DNA of 64,000 nt from Scolanthus callimorphus (lineage: Eukaryota; Cnidaria; Anthozoa; Actiniaria; Edwardsiidae), in NCBI GenBank assembly GCA_033964015.1, contig CM066919.1:19532146-19596145 (forward strand). Direction: 5' to 3'. The translations under genes were made by a program, and so were the position numbers. This document shows, one piece after another, positions 39,945 to 51,729 of the stretch. How positions within the stretch are numbered: the first letter of the stretch is position 1; the number at the start of each line of letters is the position of its first letter. The notes below the pieces were generated by a model. The model was not told the DNA's origin and made no database searches. It saw nothing but the letters and a program-made list of their open reading frames with translations.

Positions 39945-41032
39945 TAAGGTATTTGCATAGGCTAATTTTGCGCAATTTAGACACAAATTATATCAGATTC
40001 ATTAAACAATATACTCAATCTGCATAGAAAATCTGATAGAGTGATCTCTAAGGTGTATTTTCTTACACACAAAAAATCAGACAACGCCCAATTGAGGTGT
40101 TAATTGGATTATCTTTAAACTCGAAATTTTCTAGTTTTTTTCGTTTTTCTTCCAGTGGCATGATAATCAAACAGAAATCGATACAAATTCATTATCCGAC
40201 TATCAAGATCAAGAGATCTGTGGCAGTGCATTTGATTTTCTTTTAAATCAAGAAAATTATAAAGGATTTTATTAATTCGCAGTTGACCTTCAAGTTATAC
40301 ATTAACGAAAATGTCTATAGCCACGCACTGCCACAGATTTCTTCGTCTCGAGTACATCTTCTTTCATGCCAAAATTCACGAAGATATCGTTGATTGTTTC
40401 CCCATAAAACATGTTTATGTACATGTCTATATGCTTGGCTGGGTGATTTCTTCTTATTTCAAGCCGCTAATCATCTTCAAACGAGAAAAACTTGGCACAC
40501 AGCCAGAATGTGGCAAAACCTTCCATTCTGGATCGTTTCCTGCGGATATCCGCTGAGCATTATGCCTGAATCCTCAAAAATACAATGGTCTACCTCCCCC
40601 TCCCCCGAGAGTCATATTTAGACACATGTTTTGGTTATTCATTCCATCGTAGTCGTCTCAAATTTCCGCATCCCAAAACACAGTTTCAAAGCTCATGTCC
40701 ACTCCAGAATAGATCAAAACTAAAATAGAAACCTTTTAGCAACACAATCAAGAGTTTATTGCGAAGAAAATATAGTTTTTGAGCTAAATATTATTTGTGT
40801 GACTTTTTGTTTGATTGTCAAAAGTAACAGGATTAGTCTACTCCTCGGGTTACTTATTAATTGAAGTGAAAATCACCGATTTTTGAATGTGGTATTAGTC
40901 CGTTTAGAAAGCAGTTTTTCAAAAACAAATTTCAGATAACTAAATTAGGTCTAGCAGTCTTTCTATCTGCAAAATATCACGAAATTCTAAACACCTAAAT
41001 TTTCCTTCATTTTAGCCTAGGCTAATACCTTA
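39945..41032. mobile_element. possible 1.09-kb TIR element
   Basis: The ends share an imperfect inverted repeat of about 22 bp of the form TTAAGGTATTWGCMTAGGCTAA (left 39945-39966, right about 41011-41032). A 14-bp perfect inverted repeat, ATCTGTGGCAGTGC, lies inside at 40216-40229 and 40325-40338. No recognisable protein. Confidence 0.4.
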
Positions 41033-41157
41033 AAGCCGTGAATTTGAAATTGCTATCATAAACTTTTTTTAAACAACTCGATAAACACTTTGAATTGCCA
41101 ACAGTCAGAATTTGCCCGCAGAAATGGTAAGTAAATTTTGGTCCGGCCCATGGACTA

Positions 41158-41220
41158 ATGTTGGTGTACAGGAACAAAAGAAAGTTCATTTGTTGCACTC
41201 TTTGTTCTGTACACCAACAT
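41158..41220. repeat. strong hairpin
   Basis: ATGTTGGTGTACAG pairs with its complement ending at 41220, extended by about 6 bp past a one-base bulge, with a loop of about 19 nt. Confidence 0.7.
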
Positions 41221-41542
41221 GGCCGCCGCGCTTTTGTGATTTTAGTCCCATAGGAATGAGTGCAACCCAAGAATACCACCAAGAATTTAAGCGCTGCCGA
41301 TGGGTGAAAAATATACCTTGTGATTGTACACTGTGAATTAAAAATCTCCCAACTTCGTAAAATTCGCAGCCAAACATGAATGGAATCTTATTGCTGATAG
41401 GCGATGTTTGATTATTGTTAATGTTTGTTAGCCTGCGAAGCGGCAGTTTTGTGTGTTCCGAGACGATTTCATCGGAGCGAAGATTGCCTTTAACCCGAGA
41501 GATAGGTTTGATAAAATAACCGCAGAGGCAAATCTGGTTCCT

Positions 41543-41674
41543 TCTGTAGGTACCGGAGCTGACCGGAGCACAGTATACGTAATTCAATAGAGACAATGGA
41601 CCCGAGACAAAGGACTCCAAGTAACACAAAGAACGAAGCCAACACAGAATACAATAGTCTCCGGTACCTACAGA
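41543..41674. repeat. 16-bp perfect inverted repeat with about 100-bp spacer
   Basis: TCTGTAGGTACCGGAG at 41543-41558 and its complement at 41659-41674. The open frames across it on the minus strand (41186-41731, 181 codons) show no recognisable domain and are not called. Confidence 0.7.
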
Positions 41675-41906
41675 AAGACCCGCAAATGTGCAATTCGGAT
41701 TGAGAAGAATGAGTAAAAATTTGATCGACAATAACAGAACCCCAATGAGTTAATTTTCGTTTTCGAGTGTGAGAACTTTGTTCGCGTGACGCCGTCCTTA
41801 TTATGCTATGTCAGCTATGTCGCTTATTGTGTACCAGACATAATCATGCGTAGTATTACTGAATAACATCACGAAGGACCCGTTACCGCCCCGAGGGGGG
41901 CTCCCC

Positions 41907-42556
41907 ACGGGGGTGCTCGTTGGGAAAGAGCTGTGTCACGTTTTTAGCACATCTTTGGTGATGTAAAAAACATCCAAATAACTGATGGATAGCCATTATA
42001 CTAGCCTAAGCTATTATATCATGATTTTAGGCTTCATGGACCTATTGCACAGCGGGTGGAAGCGGATGGCAATAATGCGTTTTTGAAATCTTGTTGGGAT
42101 GAACAGACGACGTTTTCGTGTTTGAAGTTACATCAAAATTTGCATCTTATAAATAGGCAGTTTTGCCCATAGAACTTACCTGCATTGCTTATTAGTCTAA
42201 TATCAAGTGATATAAGTGATGATATGGGGAATAGTACATACAAATTTATAGCTGTATTTGCGAATTTATTCAAATAACCGTGAGCCCCTTTAACCCTAAG
42301 GGATAGCAAAATGGGGGTGGCAGAGTGAATTTTACCCCTAGAGATAGCAAATTGGATGCGGAAAATCCTAATGTTATTGCGGTCTTTGAAATTACCATCA
42401 AGCTGAAAACAATTTATTCAGTGTTGTCGCTGAATTTCAAGGTCAACTTTGGCGTGAGAACCCCTAAGGGATAGCAGATTCTTTGGACACCCCAAATAGA
42501 TATTAGTAGCAGATGGGTGAATTTTATACCCTAAGGGATAGGACGAGCACCCCCGT
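41907..42556. mobile_element. 650-bp element bounded by ACGGGGGTGCTCGT inverted ends
   Basis: A perfect 14-bp inverted repeat marks both ends. The right half repeats the motif CCCTAAGGGATAGCA-like several times (about 42290, 42340, 42465, 42530). Non-coding. Confidence 0.5.
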
Positions 42557-42944
42557 CTGAAGTCACAACACCCACCCAGGTGGTAGCGCACAGTGAATTC
42601 AGGTTTCAAAATAATTTAAGTAAAGGTGGAATATATATTTGTGTACATAACGTACTAGAATCACTCTAGCCGTCGCCATGTTCTGCAGTTTATTCGACTT
42701 TGTCGATTTATTACGACAATCATTAGCTTATGCACACTGACAAATGTTGAGCATAGGTTAGGGGAACCCCGGTCCAGATATTTCTTTCCACAGCCGGTTT
42801 TTTCCGGGTTTACGTGTCCGGCTCAGTATTGATAAATTGTAAATTAAGATAAGGCGATTAACGACTCTGATTGGTTCCTGAAAGTAGTAGTTCTAAAATT
42901 CATGAGTTATTCATAAGGTTTGTGACCAATGGGTGAACCTTATA
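42557..42944. other. intergenic stretch without recognised features
   Basis: Nothing beyond short AT-rich sequence could be supported. Confidence 0.35.
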
Positions 42945-43513
42945 GCGGAGCTCGCGCCGCGCGAGCGGAGCACCATAGATAAGAGAAAAACGTATACAGT
43001 AAAAAGAGTTCATTTTTGAACGTCACGGACATTATGGTCAATTTTAATGACGTCATTGATGACGTAAGGGCACGTGACTTTGGTGTAAAGTTCCTCTTAT
43101 GGTCTTTGAAAGTTTGTCCACGTTTGGCTTCTGTAGAAGCTTCCCTTCGGGAGATATGATGTTTTCTTTATTTTTCTGGTATTAAACCTATAGTGTCCGT
43201 CCGTACGTCCGTACGTCCGTGTACACATGGGAACCCTGTGGTATACAAATAAAAAATTATTTCTCCTTAAGGGAACATGCTAAGACAACCATACTTGGGA
43301 TATTTTGTCAATGCTACAAGGAGGGTGCTGTAGCACGGTCACGTGATGTGACGTCATCGATGACGGCTGATTACGGCTGCGCCCGCGATCTCTTACCACA
43401 GAAAACCCATGAACCCGGAATGATGATTGAGACATTCATTTCTCGTGGAATATTTGCAGGACCGCTTACAAATAAAACTGAAGCTGGGTCCAATAAAGGA
43501 CCTATCAACCAGT

Positions 43514-43541
43514 AGATATATATATATATATATATTTATAG
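43514..43541 (+). repeat. (TA)n microsatellite
   Basis: About 11 TA dinucleotides, slightly imperfect at the right end. Confidence 0.9.
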
Positions 43542-43557
43542 TAGTTACCAATGTAAA

Positions 43558-43617
43558 TATTCACCATTACCTGAAGAAGGTCGGTACTGGCTGACCGAAA
43601 TATCGTGTAAATGAAAA
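43558..43617 (+). ncRNA. hammerhead-ribozyme-like motif (retroelement-associated)
   Basis: CTGAAGA at 43571-43577 fits the CUGANGA core. A 4-bp helix II (GGTC 43579-43582 with GACC 43592-43595, after one unpaired A) is followed directly by GAAA (43597-43600) and a potential cleavage triplet ATC (43602-43604). Helix I can form as two short helices around an internal loop between 43560-43570 and 43605-43615. Helix III would be almost absent, as described for hammerheads of Penelope-like elements and retrozymes, which work as dimers. The extra A after the core and the weak helix III make activity uncertain. Confidence 0.33.
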
Positions 43618-43654
43618 TTATAAGCTGTTATCAACCATTCAAGTTTTATTATTT

Positions 43655-44560
43655 CTCGTGGGAAGGGAAGACTCTAAAAATGAACTAAACTTGGGTAGTG
43701 TTGTCTAGGTCACCACGGTCACCAGAGGAGTGAAATCTAGTGGTCACGTGATGTGACGTCATCAATGACGTCATATATGCTTGAAAAATTAATATCTCGT
43801 GAAGGGAAGATTGTAAAGCAACCAAACTAACTTGTGTAGTGTTGTCTAGGTCACCGGAAGAGTGAACTAAAGTGGTCACGTGATGTGACGTCATCGATGA
43901 CGTCATCTATGCTTGAAAATTTAATATCTTGTGAAGGGAAGAGTCTAAAACAACCAAACTTGGGTAGTGTTGTCTAGGTCACCAGAGGAGTGAAATATAG
44001 TGCTCACGTGATGTGACGTCATCGATGACGTCATCTATGCTTGAAAAATTAATATCTCGTGAAGGGAAGGCTGTAAGACAACCAAACTTAGGTAGACTTG
44101 TCTAGGTCATTAGAGGAGCAAAATAACATGGTCACGTGATGTGACGTCATCGATAACGTCATCCTTGCTCGAAAAATTAATATCTCGTAAAGGGAATACT
44201 CTGAGACAACTAAACTTGGGTAGAATTGTCTAGGTCATGAGAGGATCGAAACAAAGTGGTCACGTGATGTGACGTCACCGATGACGCCATCCTTGCTCGA
44301 AAAATTCATATCTGGTAAAGGGAAGACTCTAAGATAACCAAACTTGGGTAGAATTGTCTAGGTCACCAGAAGAGCGGAACAAAATGGTCACGTGATGTGA
44401 CGTCACTGATGACGTCATCTATGTTTGAAAAATTTATTTTTCGTGAAGGGAAGTAGGAAGACAACCAATTTGGTAGAATTGTCTAGGTCACCAGGACTGC
44501 AACGAAGTGGTCTCATGAATGATGTGTGCGTCATAGAGACATCAACGATGACGCCAAGCT
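43655..44560 (+). repeat. 128-132 bp tandem repeat with E-box and CRE palindromes (7 units)
   Basis: The block GTCACGTGATGTGACGTCA or a close variant recurs at about 43743, 43875, 44003, 44131, 44259 and 44387, with a degenerate seventh unit after it. Most units contain CACGTG and two TGACGTCA-like sites arranged as TGACGTCATCGATGACGTCA, a perfect palindrome in several units. A diverged single unit lies at about 43250-43370 and another at about 47236-47345. Whether these sites bind factors is unknown. Confidence 0.85.
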
Positions 44561-44594
44561 TTATAAATGGCATAAAATTGACTGGGAGCTCCGC

Positions 44595-45464
44595 TTTTAG
44601 GCAGTGCCTAAATCTATATATTATTGCATGGTCACGTGCCGTGTTTATAACTACGATAAAAAGGCACTCATCTTTAATTAATGATAGTTGTTAAATATTG
44701 TATATATTAATATTCTCTATCTTTCGAAAGCTTTAGAATTTTTAACAACTTTTACTAGACAAATAAAGTGCAGAAACTAAATTGTTGTCTTGAGCACCCC
44801 GTTTCGAAATAACTGAATACGAGACAGTTTCAATTTTAGCGGGTTCTTAGACAGATTGACAGCCGGATTAAAGGCTGGTTTAGACGCGCCGATTTGTCGG
44901 ACCCGAATTTATTTACGTTCGTTCGGTGTCGGCCCGACTTCTAAAAATAGTGATACGATTCAACAGATTTTTGTCGGGCCCGACAAATCGCAGCGTGTGA
45001 ATGCACCGTCCGACAATCGGCAACTCACACGACACACGTGCGTCATTTTCTCCACCAAAATCAGGGAGACCAGTGCAAAACAAGCAAACAAAAAACACAT
45101 TGGGGCCCATTTTATTTATTTCGGCATGGGGCAGGGGGGTCTTTCTTGAAGGGAGGTCATTAGTAATGTAAATGAGCAGTTTATTGAAGGGGGAACTCAG
45201 GTTCAGTCTTCTAGCATCACGAAGTGACGGGCTGTTTTCTTGTAGAGGATATTGCACGGTTGCGCGAAAATATGGAATTTTCGAGTGACCAAAACAATAT
45301 TTTACGAACGAGCGCAGCGAGCGAGTAAAAAATTGTTTTTTGGCACGAGAAAATAAAATCCATATCTTCAAGCCACCGTGTAATGTTCTTTTTATAATAT
45401 GGATAAGAATTGACATAGCAAAATATAATAAATTGAACAACTCACTTGTCACTTGGTAAACTAA
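44595..45464. other. intergenic repeats, no gene
   Basis: Contains an inverted pair around CGATTTGTCGG (about 44889) and CCGACAAATCG (about 44979), probably part of another short TIR element. The 201-codon minus-strand open frame (44913-45518) has no recognisable domain and crosses two repeat families, so it is not called. Confidence 0.4.
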
Positions 45465-46228
45465 TAGTCCGGTCAATTTAGCCCGAAAAAACCCCGAACC
45501 TGGAAAAAATTGAAACATGGGAAATTTTTGGTACTAATTGTCAAAAACATATGTAGGAAAAACATACCCAAATTTCGTAAAAATCCGACCGGGGGAAGTT
45601 GGTTAAATTTTGGTTTTACCGGCGACGTCAAGGTCGCCTTTTGTTTTCGGCGGCACTTCGACACTGAAAACACAGAAACTGGGAGAATGTTTATAGACTG
45701 TACAGATGAAACCGGGGAAGACTTAATAAGGTTTTTCGGTTGAAACAAATAATTTCTGAGCGATGAGTTACGGCTAAGATCAGTTTATTTCTTTTAGCGT
45801 ATAATATTCGAACTTTAGTGTACCACCACGCGGGAAATACAAGGATCATATGGGATTTGTTAAAACTCAGAATTATTTAGTTCTTATTTTGCAGAATTGG
45901 TTATAAACAAACACAAAAATTCACATATATGCAATCACATTATGCAGTAAAACAGAAATTGCTCGATATCTCGTTCAATATCACACCGAGTTACGGCTCT
46001 ACAGTCTATAGCCCTACCTTCGAATTGTTCGCTTTCATTGTCCAAGTACCACCGAAAACAACGGGCTTTCCTTCGTGCAGACGGAAAACCCCAAATTTTA
46101 CCAACTTCCCTTGAACGGATTTTCACAAAATTTGGACACGTATTTTTCACATATGTTCCTGAGAACTTGCTGTATAAAAATCCCATGTTACAATTTTTTC
46201 CAGGTTAAACGCTAAATTGACCGGACTA
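45465..46228. mobile_element. 764-bp element with about 150-bp TIRs and TA target site
   Basis: The left end TAGTCCGGTCAATTTAGC and its right-end complement finishing at 46228 are parts of inverted repeats of about 150 bp with substitutions and small indels. A TA pair at each edge fits a Tc1/mariner-type target. The interior has no transposase. Confidence 0.75.
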
Positions 46229-46930
46229 TAAGTCGAAAGTGCTTATTTGTGAAATGCTCCCTTAGTTCGGTAATCGAATCGAACTCACCCAAAAAAAATC
46301 AATGGAACATAATCGAACGTTCTATTTTTGGACAATGTGCTCAATCAAACCCAATCGAACTTCAAATGAAAAACAGGCGCATAAGATTAGCATATCAGTT
46401 CGGCTTGCCCAGTGCATACACGATTGTTATGCAGTATGCAGTATGGCGGTCACACTATAATATACACCCGGGAATACCTGGAATACAATAAACATTTTAG
46501 AGTTTCCCTGCGAGAAGTGATTTCCTTACAGAGTAATTGCTAGTCACATTCAGGACAGCGTTGTTTGTGTGTGTGCTAAAAAACAAAGGGAAGACCACCA
46601 CCCACAATGCCGCAGACTACTTTGATCGCAGACTACGTACATAGCTATTGTGTATTGTTGTGTATTGCCCCATTGCGTGCCACTGTTGAGTCTTACCCAA
46701 TTTCTAAAATCTAAAATTTCCAAACAAAATCGAACTTAATCAAACCAATCATTTTGATCAATTGAGTTCGGTAATCATTTGTTCGATTGAGTTCGGTAAT
46801 CATACTCAACAAAAAGTTTTGTTCGATTATGTTTGATTACCGAACCCAATCAAAACCAATCGAACGATTGGTGTTCGATTAGGTTCGATTGAAATTTTGT
46901 TCGATTTTGTTCGATTAGTTAGGCCGGGCA
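46229..46930. repeat. degenerate TTCGATT/AATCGAA repeat block
   Basis: Many direct and inverted copies of TTCGATTGAGTTCGGTAATC-like sequence concentrate at 46730-46920, with related copies at 46259-46365. The inverted arrangement suggests a further foldback element around an unrelated core. Confidence 0.6.
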
Positions 46931-47346
46931 CTATACGCAAGCGGAGCACCATACCTAAGGAAATAACGTCTAGGCATAACTATGCCGAGTTGATTTTCAA
47001 ACGTCACGGGCTTTCTCGCTCATTCTGCTCACGTTATTGACGGCGCCAAGTCAAATGATTAGGGCGTTGAAAAGGTATCGCCCAAAAGATTAATGTGTCC
47101 AAGGTTGGTTGACATAGGTGGTTCTCTTCTTGAGATATGAATTTTTTTGTTTCTTCCTGAATAAAGGTATAGCGTACGTCCGTCCGGCATACGTCCACCG
47201 TACACGGAAACTCATGGGAACCCTGTGGTACACTAAGAAAAATCTATTTCTCTTCAAGGGAACATGCTAAGACAGCCAAGCTTGGGATATTTTCTCTGTG
47301 CTACCAGGGGGGTACTGTAACATGATCACGTGACGTGACGTCATCA
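46931..47346 (+). repeat. second copy of the GAGCACCATA-type interspersed repeat
   Basis: Direct, diverged copy of 42953-43368. It shares the GCGGAGCACCATA start, the GGGAACCCTGTGGTA segment and the closing CACGTGACGTGACGTCA block, with only one CRE-bearing unit. Confidence 0.75.
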
Positions 47347-47401
47347 TAGGAATGCAGTTCGATTTATACTTCCGTTAGAATTTCGTAGAGAAATTCAGGA
47401 C

Positions 47402-50400
47402 CTGGCCAGCTGATCTGGGAAAAAATATCAGCCAATCAGAATCGAGGGAATTTGAAAAACTGGGTTATCACCCTTGGTAACCTGGGGCGCTTTCCATTTG
47501 ACCAAAAATCCCGGAATTTTCGGTTAGAAGTCAAATGGAAAGCGCCAAACCCGGGAAAAAAATTCGAAATTTTCGGACAACCTCTTGAGCTTACCCCAAA
47601 CGTGGGAATTTTCGGAGAACTCGGAATTTCCGGGAATTTGTCCCTTTCCATTTGATTTCTGACCGAAATTCCCGGAAATTCCGGGTCAAATGGAAAGCGG
47701 TGCAGAACGTTCTCGGACTTTCGTCCAATCGTGGCTGTTCTCGTGAATTGCCGGATTGAGACCTTTCCATTTGACTCAGAGAACTACTGGGAATTCAAAC
47801 CGGGATTTTTTGCTAAATGGAAAGCGCCCCTGGCCTGCAAGATGGTGGGACTCAGAATTCGAAGGGGAGATCAGTTTTTCGCTTATTGAGTTTCTCTTTT
47901 TACGTTTTCTGCCGTCTGAGCGACTTCATTTCGTATGCTGTGGATCTCGATAAAGCCTGAATGAGTCACAGGACTTCTGCGTGATGCCACGCTGCAAATT
48001 TCTGTTGTTGTCTTCAAAAAACAACTCGAGATTGGATAGGTCGAGATTGGCAGGGAGGACTTCCGAGTGATGTGTGCAAAACAATGTGAAACCAGAAGAG
48101 CAAGAAGCTCTGGAAATGATCTTCGATGATCCGGGGAGACTTTGAGATTGTTATTGGTATCATGATCAGCCTCAAGGAGTGGTGCTGCAGTGCTTCAACC
48201 GTTATTTCTCTGACAGTGCGTCCAGTCGAACTTCTGAGCCAAGGCTACGCCTATACTTACTGACTACTACAATGTAAGTTTTTCCTTCAAAAAGGACATT
48301 TCGAAATGTCTGTCTCGAAGAGCGGAATATTTCTTCGAATATGTTGTCTGTAGCAAACAGGGGTTAACTTTGGCTGGAGTCTGAATTCCCTGCGAGTAGA
48401 GGCTACTTTTTATCTTGCGCGTTTCTTTTTACTTTTAATTTTTATGATTTCTTGTGTGTTTCAACTGCGCAAAAGAAGCTACTTCAAAACACAAAACAAG
48501 ATAGAAGTGGCCTCTGCTAAGCAGGGAGGGGTCTGATCATTGTGACAGCCCAAGTAGTGGAATGTGTGTGCATTTTTGTTGTAAAAAAAATCCATCCAAA
48601 TTTTCTATGTGATATAAATTATGGCCAATTTTCTAAGATGTGTTTTCTGTTGCTATGATGACCGTGAACCAGCCCTTAGAAGTTGAAAAATACAGGGAAC
48701 ATACTTAAGCAATAAAACGAGGATTTCTGTGGTTTATAATGTGATAAATGCAGGAGGGATGGTTTTTATGAACCATATTTCTTTCTAAAAAATGACAAAT
48801 GGTCATGGTCACTGCTGGAATTAACTGATACATTTAATAGAATAAGGGTGAAGAATGAATACTACAGGAGGACAACAAGTTTTTGACACATGCTACTCTC
48901 TTGAAAGAAAGTTGATTATTATTATTTCTAATGTCTGAAGATTTTTGGACAAGTAAGGGATGTACAGACCCCCAAAATCCCCAATTAGCAAATTTGAAAT
49001 CATTTGCACCTCCAAATAGTACTTGGTACACTTCTAACAGCCTCCCAGCTATGTCATCCTTACTGTGACTGCAAAAAGTCTTTTAATTTCAAGTTCTATG
49101 GAAGTGTCAGATTGATTCATATGAAATGCAAGAAGGCTATGCTTACAGCCCCAAAGAACGTGGCTAATTGCTAGCTGCATGCTTGGCACAGCCTAAATCA
49201 AATAATACATTCTTGGTAGCCTTAGCTACAGTTTCATAGAATGCAGTGTCTGAGGGACCTATAGGCATTTTGTGGAAAAGGAAAAACATTTGCAGTTGTT
49301 GTTCCTGCTTTTTCTGAGGATTATCAAAATCTAAAATAATAGCAAAATAGCTTTCAAAATTCAACAAATTTTTGGGATTCAACTACCATAGACCAGGAAA
49401 ATATGCAAACATTGCTCTCTTATTACTTACAAAGCCCTGTCAATTTTCCAGATCATCTGAGCTTTATTGTTATTATTGTTATTATTTGCCTGATTTGTCT
49501 TGTTTTCATTTTTCATGTTATCAGGTAGATGGAACAAATCCTGAGACATCACTGCCATCTGTGCCCTGGGCTTCATGAATATTTAAAAACTCCACAGTTA
49601 TAACAACTATAACACCATTTGCTTCACATGGCATATAGCAAAGCACAATAAAAACATTAATCAGGTTTCGGATATTTACTCAATATTCTTTTGCTTAGTA
49701 AATAGGTAAATGACAATGAAACCATTCTCAACACTGCTAGTGAAGCCATAATCAGCATCTATTTCAGGCTTAATATTGATTTGTATTTGTATCTGAAATA
49801 AAGTGTTCGTATCGTGACTGGTTTGTTTACTTTCTTTGATTGATTAGTGTCTCATTTACATGTAAACACAGTGACAGTACAAACATTGTATGTACAGGGG
49901 TCATTATTATTTTTCTAATAATTGATTAGAAAGTGCTGCCTTCGTGTCTAATTTTGCTTTGTTCAGGGTTAATACAATCTTGATTAGGCCTATTCGCTGT
50001 GTGTTTTCCTTTTCTGGCTTTTAGAAACAAGTTTAACAGCCATAAAAGAAGTAAAAAAAAGAGCGGATTTTATTTAAGCTGTAGGTACAGAAGTGTGCCA
50101 TTTTTGAGGGTTTGCTTGCTTGCATGCTTTATATAAAGACCTATAAAGACGAAGACCAACCAGAAGCAGGATTAACGTTAATGTTTCGGACATTTATTCC
50201 TTATTGTTCGAACGTCATCCTCGCATCATACCTCCTAGGAATCTCGTACAGAAAACAGGGCTCTCGACAAGATATAGTACGTGTTTTATCAATTCCTTCT
50301 ATGAAGAAGCCATTACCTCCTTACCAAGCGTGTAAGCTCTATGTCAGGGCTTTTAGAGTTGGCATTTGTAAGCAGCAACTGAGAGTTATCGTAGTGTCGG

Positions 50401-50726
50401 CGGGTATCGGGCGCGGAACGAATGGGAGCAGAAAATAAACCAGCCAAAAATCAACAAATCGTAAGTTAAAAGTTGGATTCTTCTTTCATTCGTAAAACTC
50501 TGCTACTAAGTAAGCATTTTGAGTGAAAACTAGGACAATCACGTTAGAAATGTGGACCTCCGAAGCCAGAGAAAAGGATGGGCTTTTTTCTCCCTTCGAA
50601 GTCCGCCATTATTTTCCTTGAGCATAAGAGCCTAATGGGTGATACCGCTGACAAGTATCGCGGGCAAGGTGATAACCAGTTTTCCCGTGACGTCATGTGA
50701 CGTCACGATCTCAGATCAGCTGGCTA
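47402..50726. mobile_element. possible 3.3-kb TIR element with nested MITE
   Basis: CTGGCCAGCTGATCTG at 47402 is mirrored by CAGATCAGCTGGCTAG ending at 50726. A second inverted block lies further in (ACTGGGTTATCACC near 47459 with GGTGATAACCAGT near 50670), so the imperfect TIRs span about 75 bp. Apart from the nested element, the interior shows only short open frames without recognisable domains. It may be a decayed or spliced autonomous element, or non-autonomous. Confidence 0.5.
47484..47830. mobile_element. 347-bp GGGGCGCTTTCCATTTGAC-type MITE
   Basis: Ends GGGGCGCTTTCCATTTGACC and a close complement ending GCGCCCC at 47830. Internal copies of the CTTTCCATTTG motif occur near 47534, 47643, 47689 and 47764 in both orientations. 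Non-coding. Confidence 0.7.
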
Positions 50727-50811
50727 GTGTTATTGTTTAAACATAAGATCGGTCTTGTCAACACCAATTTTGACAACTTCTTCTCACCAGTAAATTCCAA
50801 AGTACTATATA

Positions 50812-50934
50812 CAAGATAACTCTGATCCTGCAAATCTTCGCCTCCTATCTTCCCATCGCCAGAACTATTTTACAAAGTCCTACTTTCCTAGAACTATCAG
50901 TCTCTGGAACAGTTTGCCTCTCCATGTTAGGGAC
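50812..50934 (+). pseudogene. LINE reverse-transcriptase 3' end remnant
   Basis: About 40 plus-strand codons read through Y-F-P-R-T-I-S-L-W-N-S-L-P, the signature found near the C-terminus of many LINE ORF2 proteins. The upstream part is absent, and the fragment runs straight into another repeat (GGGACCGGTCATTATTTATC). Severely truncated. Confidence 0.6.
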
Positions 50935-51729
50935 CGGTCATTATTTATCGCCTGGGGGAGGGGCAGAGGATGTTGGGTAATACAAGGTCAAAATGCAGTG
51001 ATCCTCCCTCTATAAGTACAATGATTAAGCCAGCGCAGCTTTTTCAGAATTAGATAGAGAGTTTTGTGCCCATGTGGGTTTGTTGCACACATTTGAAATG
51101 TTCGAATTGGTTTGCAGGACAAAAGGCAAGTCTCAAATCCCAGTAGAGTGGTCTTTAGAAAAGGGAAAAAAGTGTTTGTTCGATTCAAAAGACAAAACCC
51201 ATTCTTTTCACAACAAAAGAGGCATCACGACAAAATTAAAAATGACATTGGCTTTTATTAGACTTGCAGCACTTCTGGTAGAGTGTTAAAGGAATGTCAA
51301 GGACACAAAAGGCTTATTTTCTTAAAAAGACGCGTTATGTAACTCAAATCAGAGAAGGCTCATTTCTTTTTTTGCATATGAAGACAATCTTTTGTTTCAT
51401 TAGATGTTCTCAGCAGACTATTCACCAGGTGTTAAGACATATCGCCACATTGAACTTAGGGGCTGGTCGTTAAAAACCTGTGAGGGGGGCCAGCAGTTTT
51501 TCCCTGAAAGCGATTTTTTCAATGTGACCCCCATCCGAGTATTGGTCCGAAAATGTGGCCCCCTCGACGCTTTCCATGGTAGCCAGTCCCCCTCGGCATT
51601 ACGCTCGCTTCTGTTTTCTTCGCTCTCTCCCGCTTCCGCAAAAAAAAGTACTAAAAAGAACGTCTTGCGCGTATACAAGGAGCTCACAAACCGCGTGGAT
51701 GGCTCACCTGCGCCTCATATGGCTTCATA
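50935..51729. other. repeat-rich intergenic stretch
   Basis: Contains GGGACCGGTCATTATTTATC-type sequence at the left and a related GGGGCTGGTCGTTAAAAA segment near 51458, likely pieces of one MITE family. Short open frames on both strands at 51404-51730 overlap antisense and lack domains. Confidence 0.35.

Larger units (their letters stand above)
42945..44594. mobile_element. interspersed element containing the CRE/E-box tandem array
   Basis: The start of this element (about 42953-43368, beginning GAGCGGAGCACCATA) recurs in direct orientation at 46931-47346. A weak 9-bp inverted repeat, GCGGAGCTC/GAGCTCCGC, marks its outer ends. It is interrupted by an unrelated segment (about 43370-43650). 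No protein is recognisable. Confidence 0.4.

Noticed and set aside
41186..41731. 181-codon minus-strand open frame
   Set aside because: No recognisable domain, overlaps hairpins and an inverted repeat, and lies antisense to other short frames.
44913..45518. 201-codon minus-strand open frame
   Set aside because: Crosses the boundary between two repeat families and has no recognisable domain.
47436..47655. Pair of roughly 70-codon frames over the 347-bp MITE
   Set aside because: Mirror-image translations of an inverted-repeat element with no independent coding signal.
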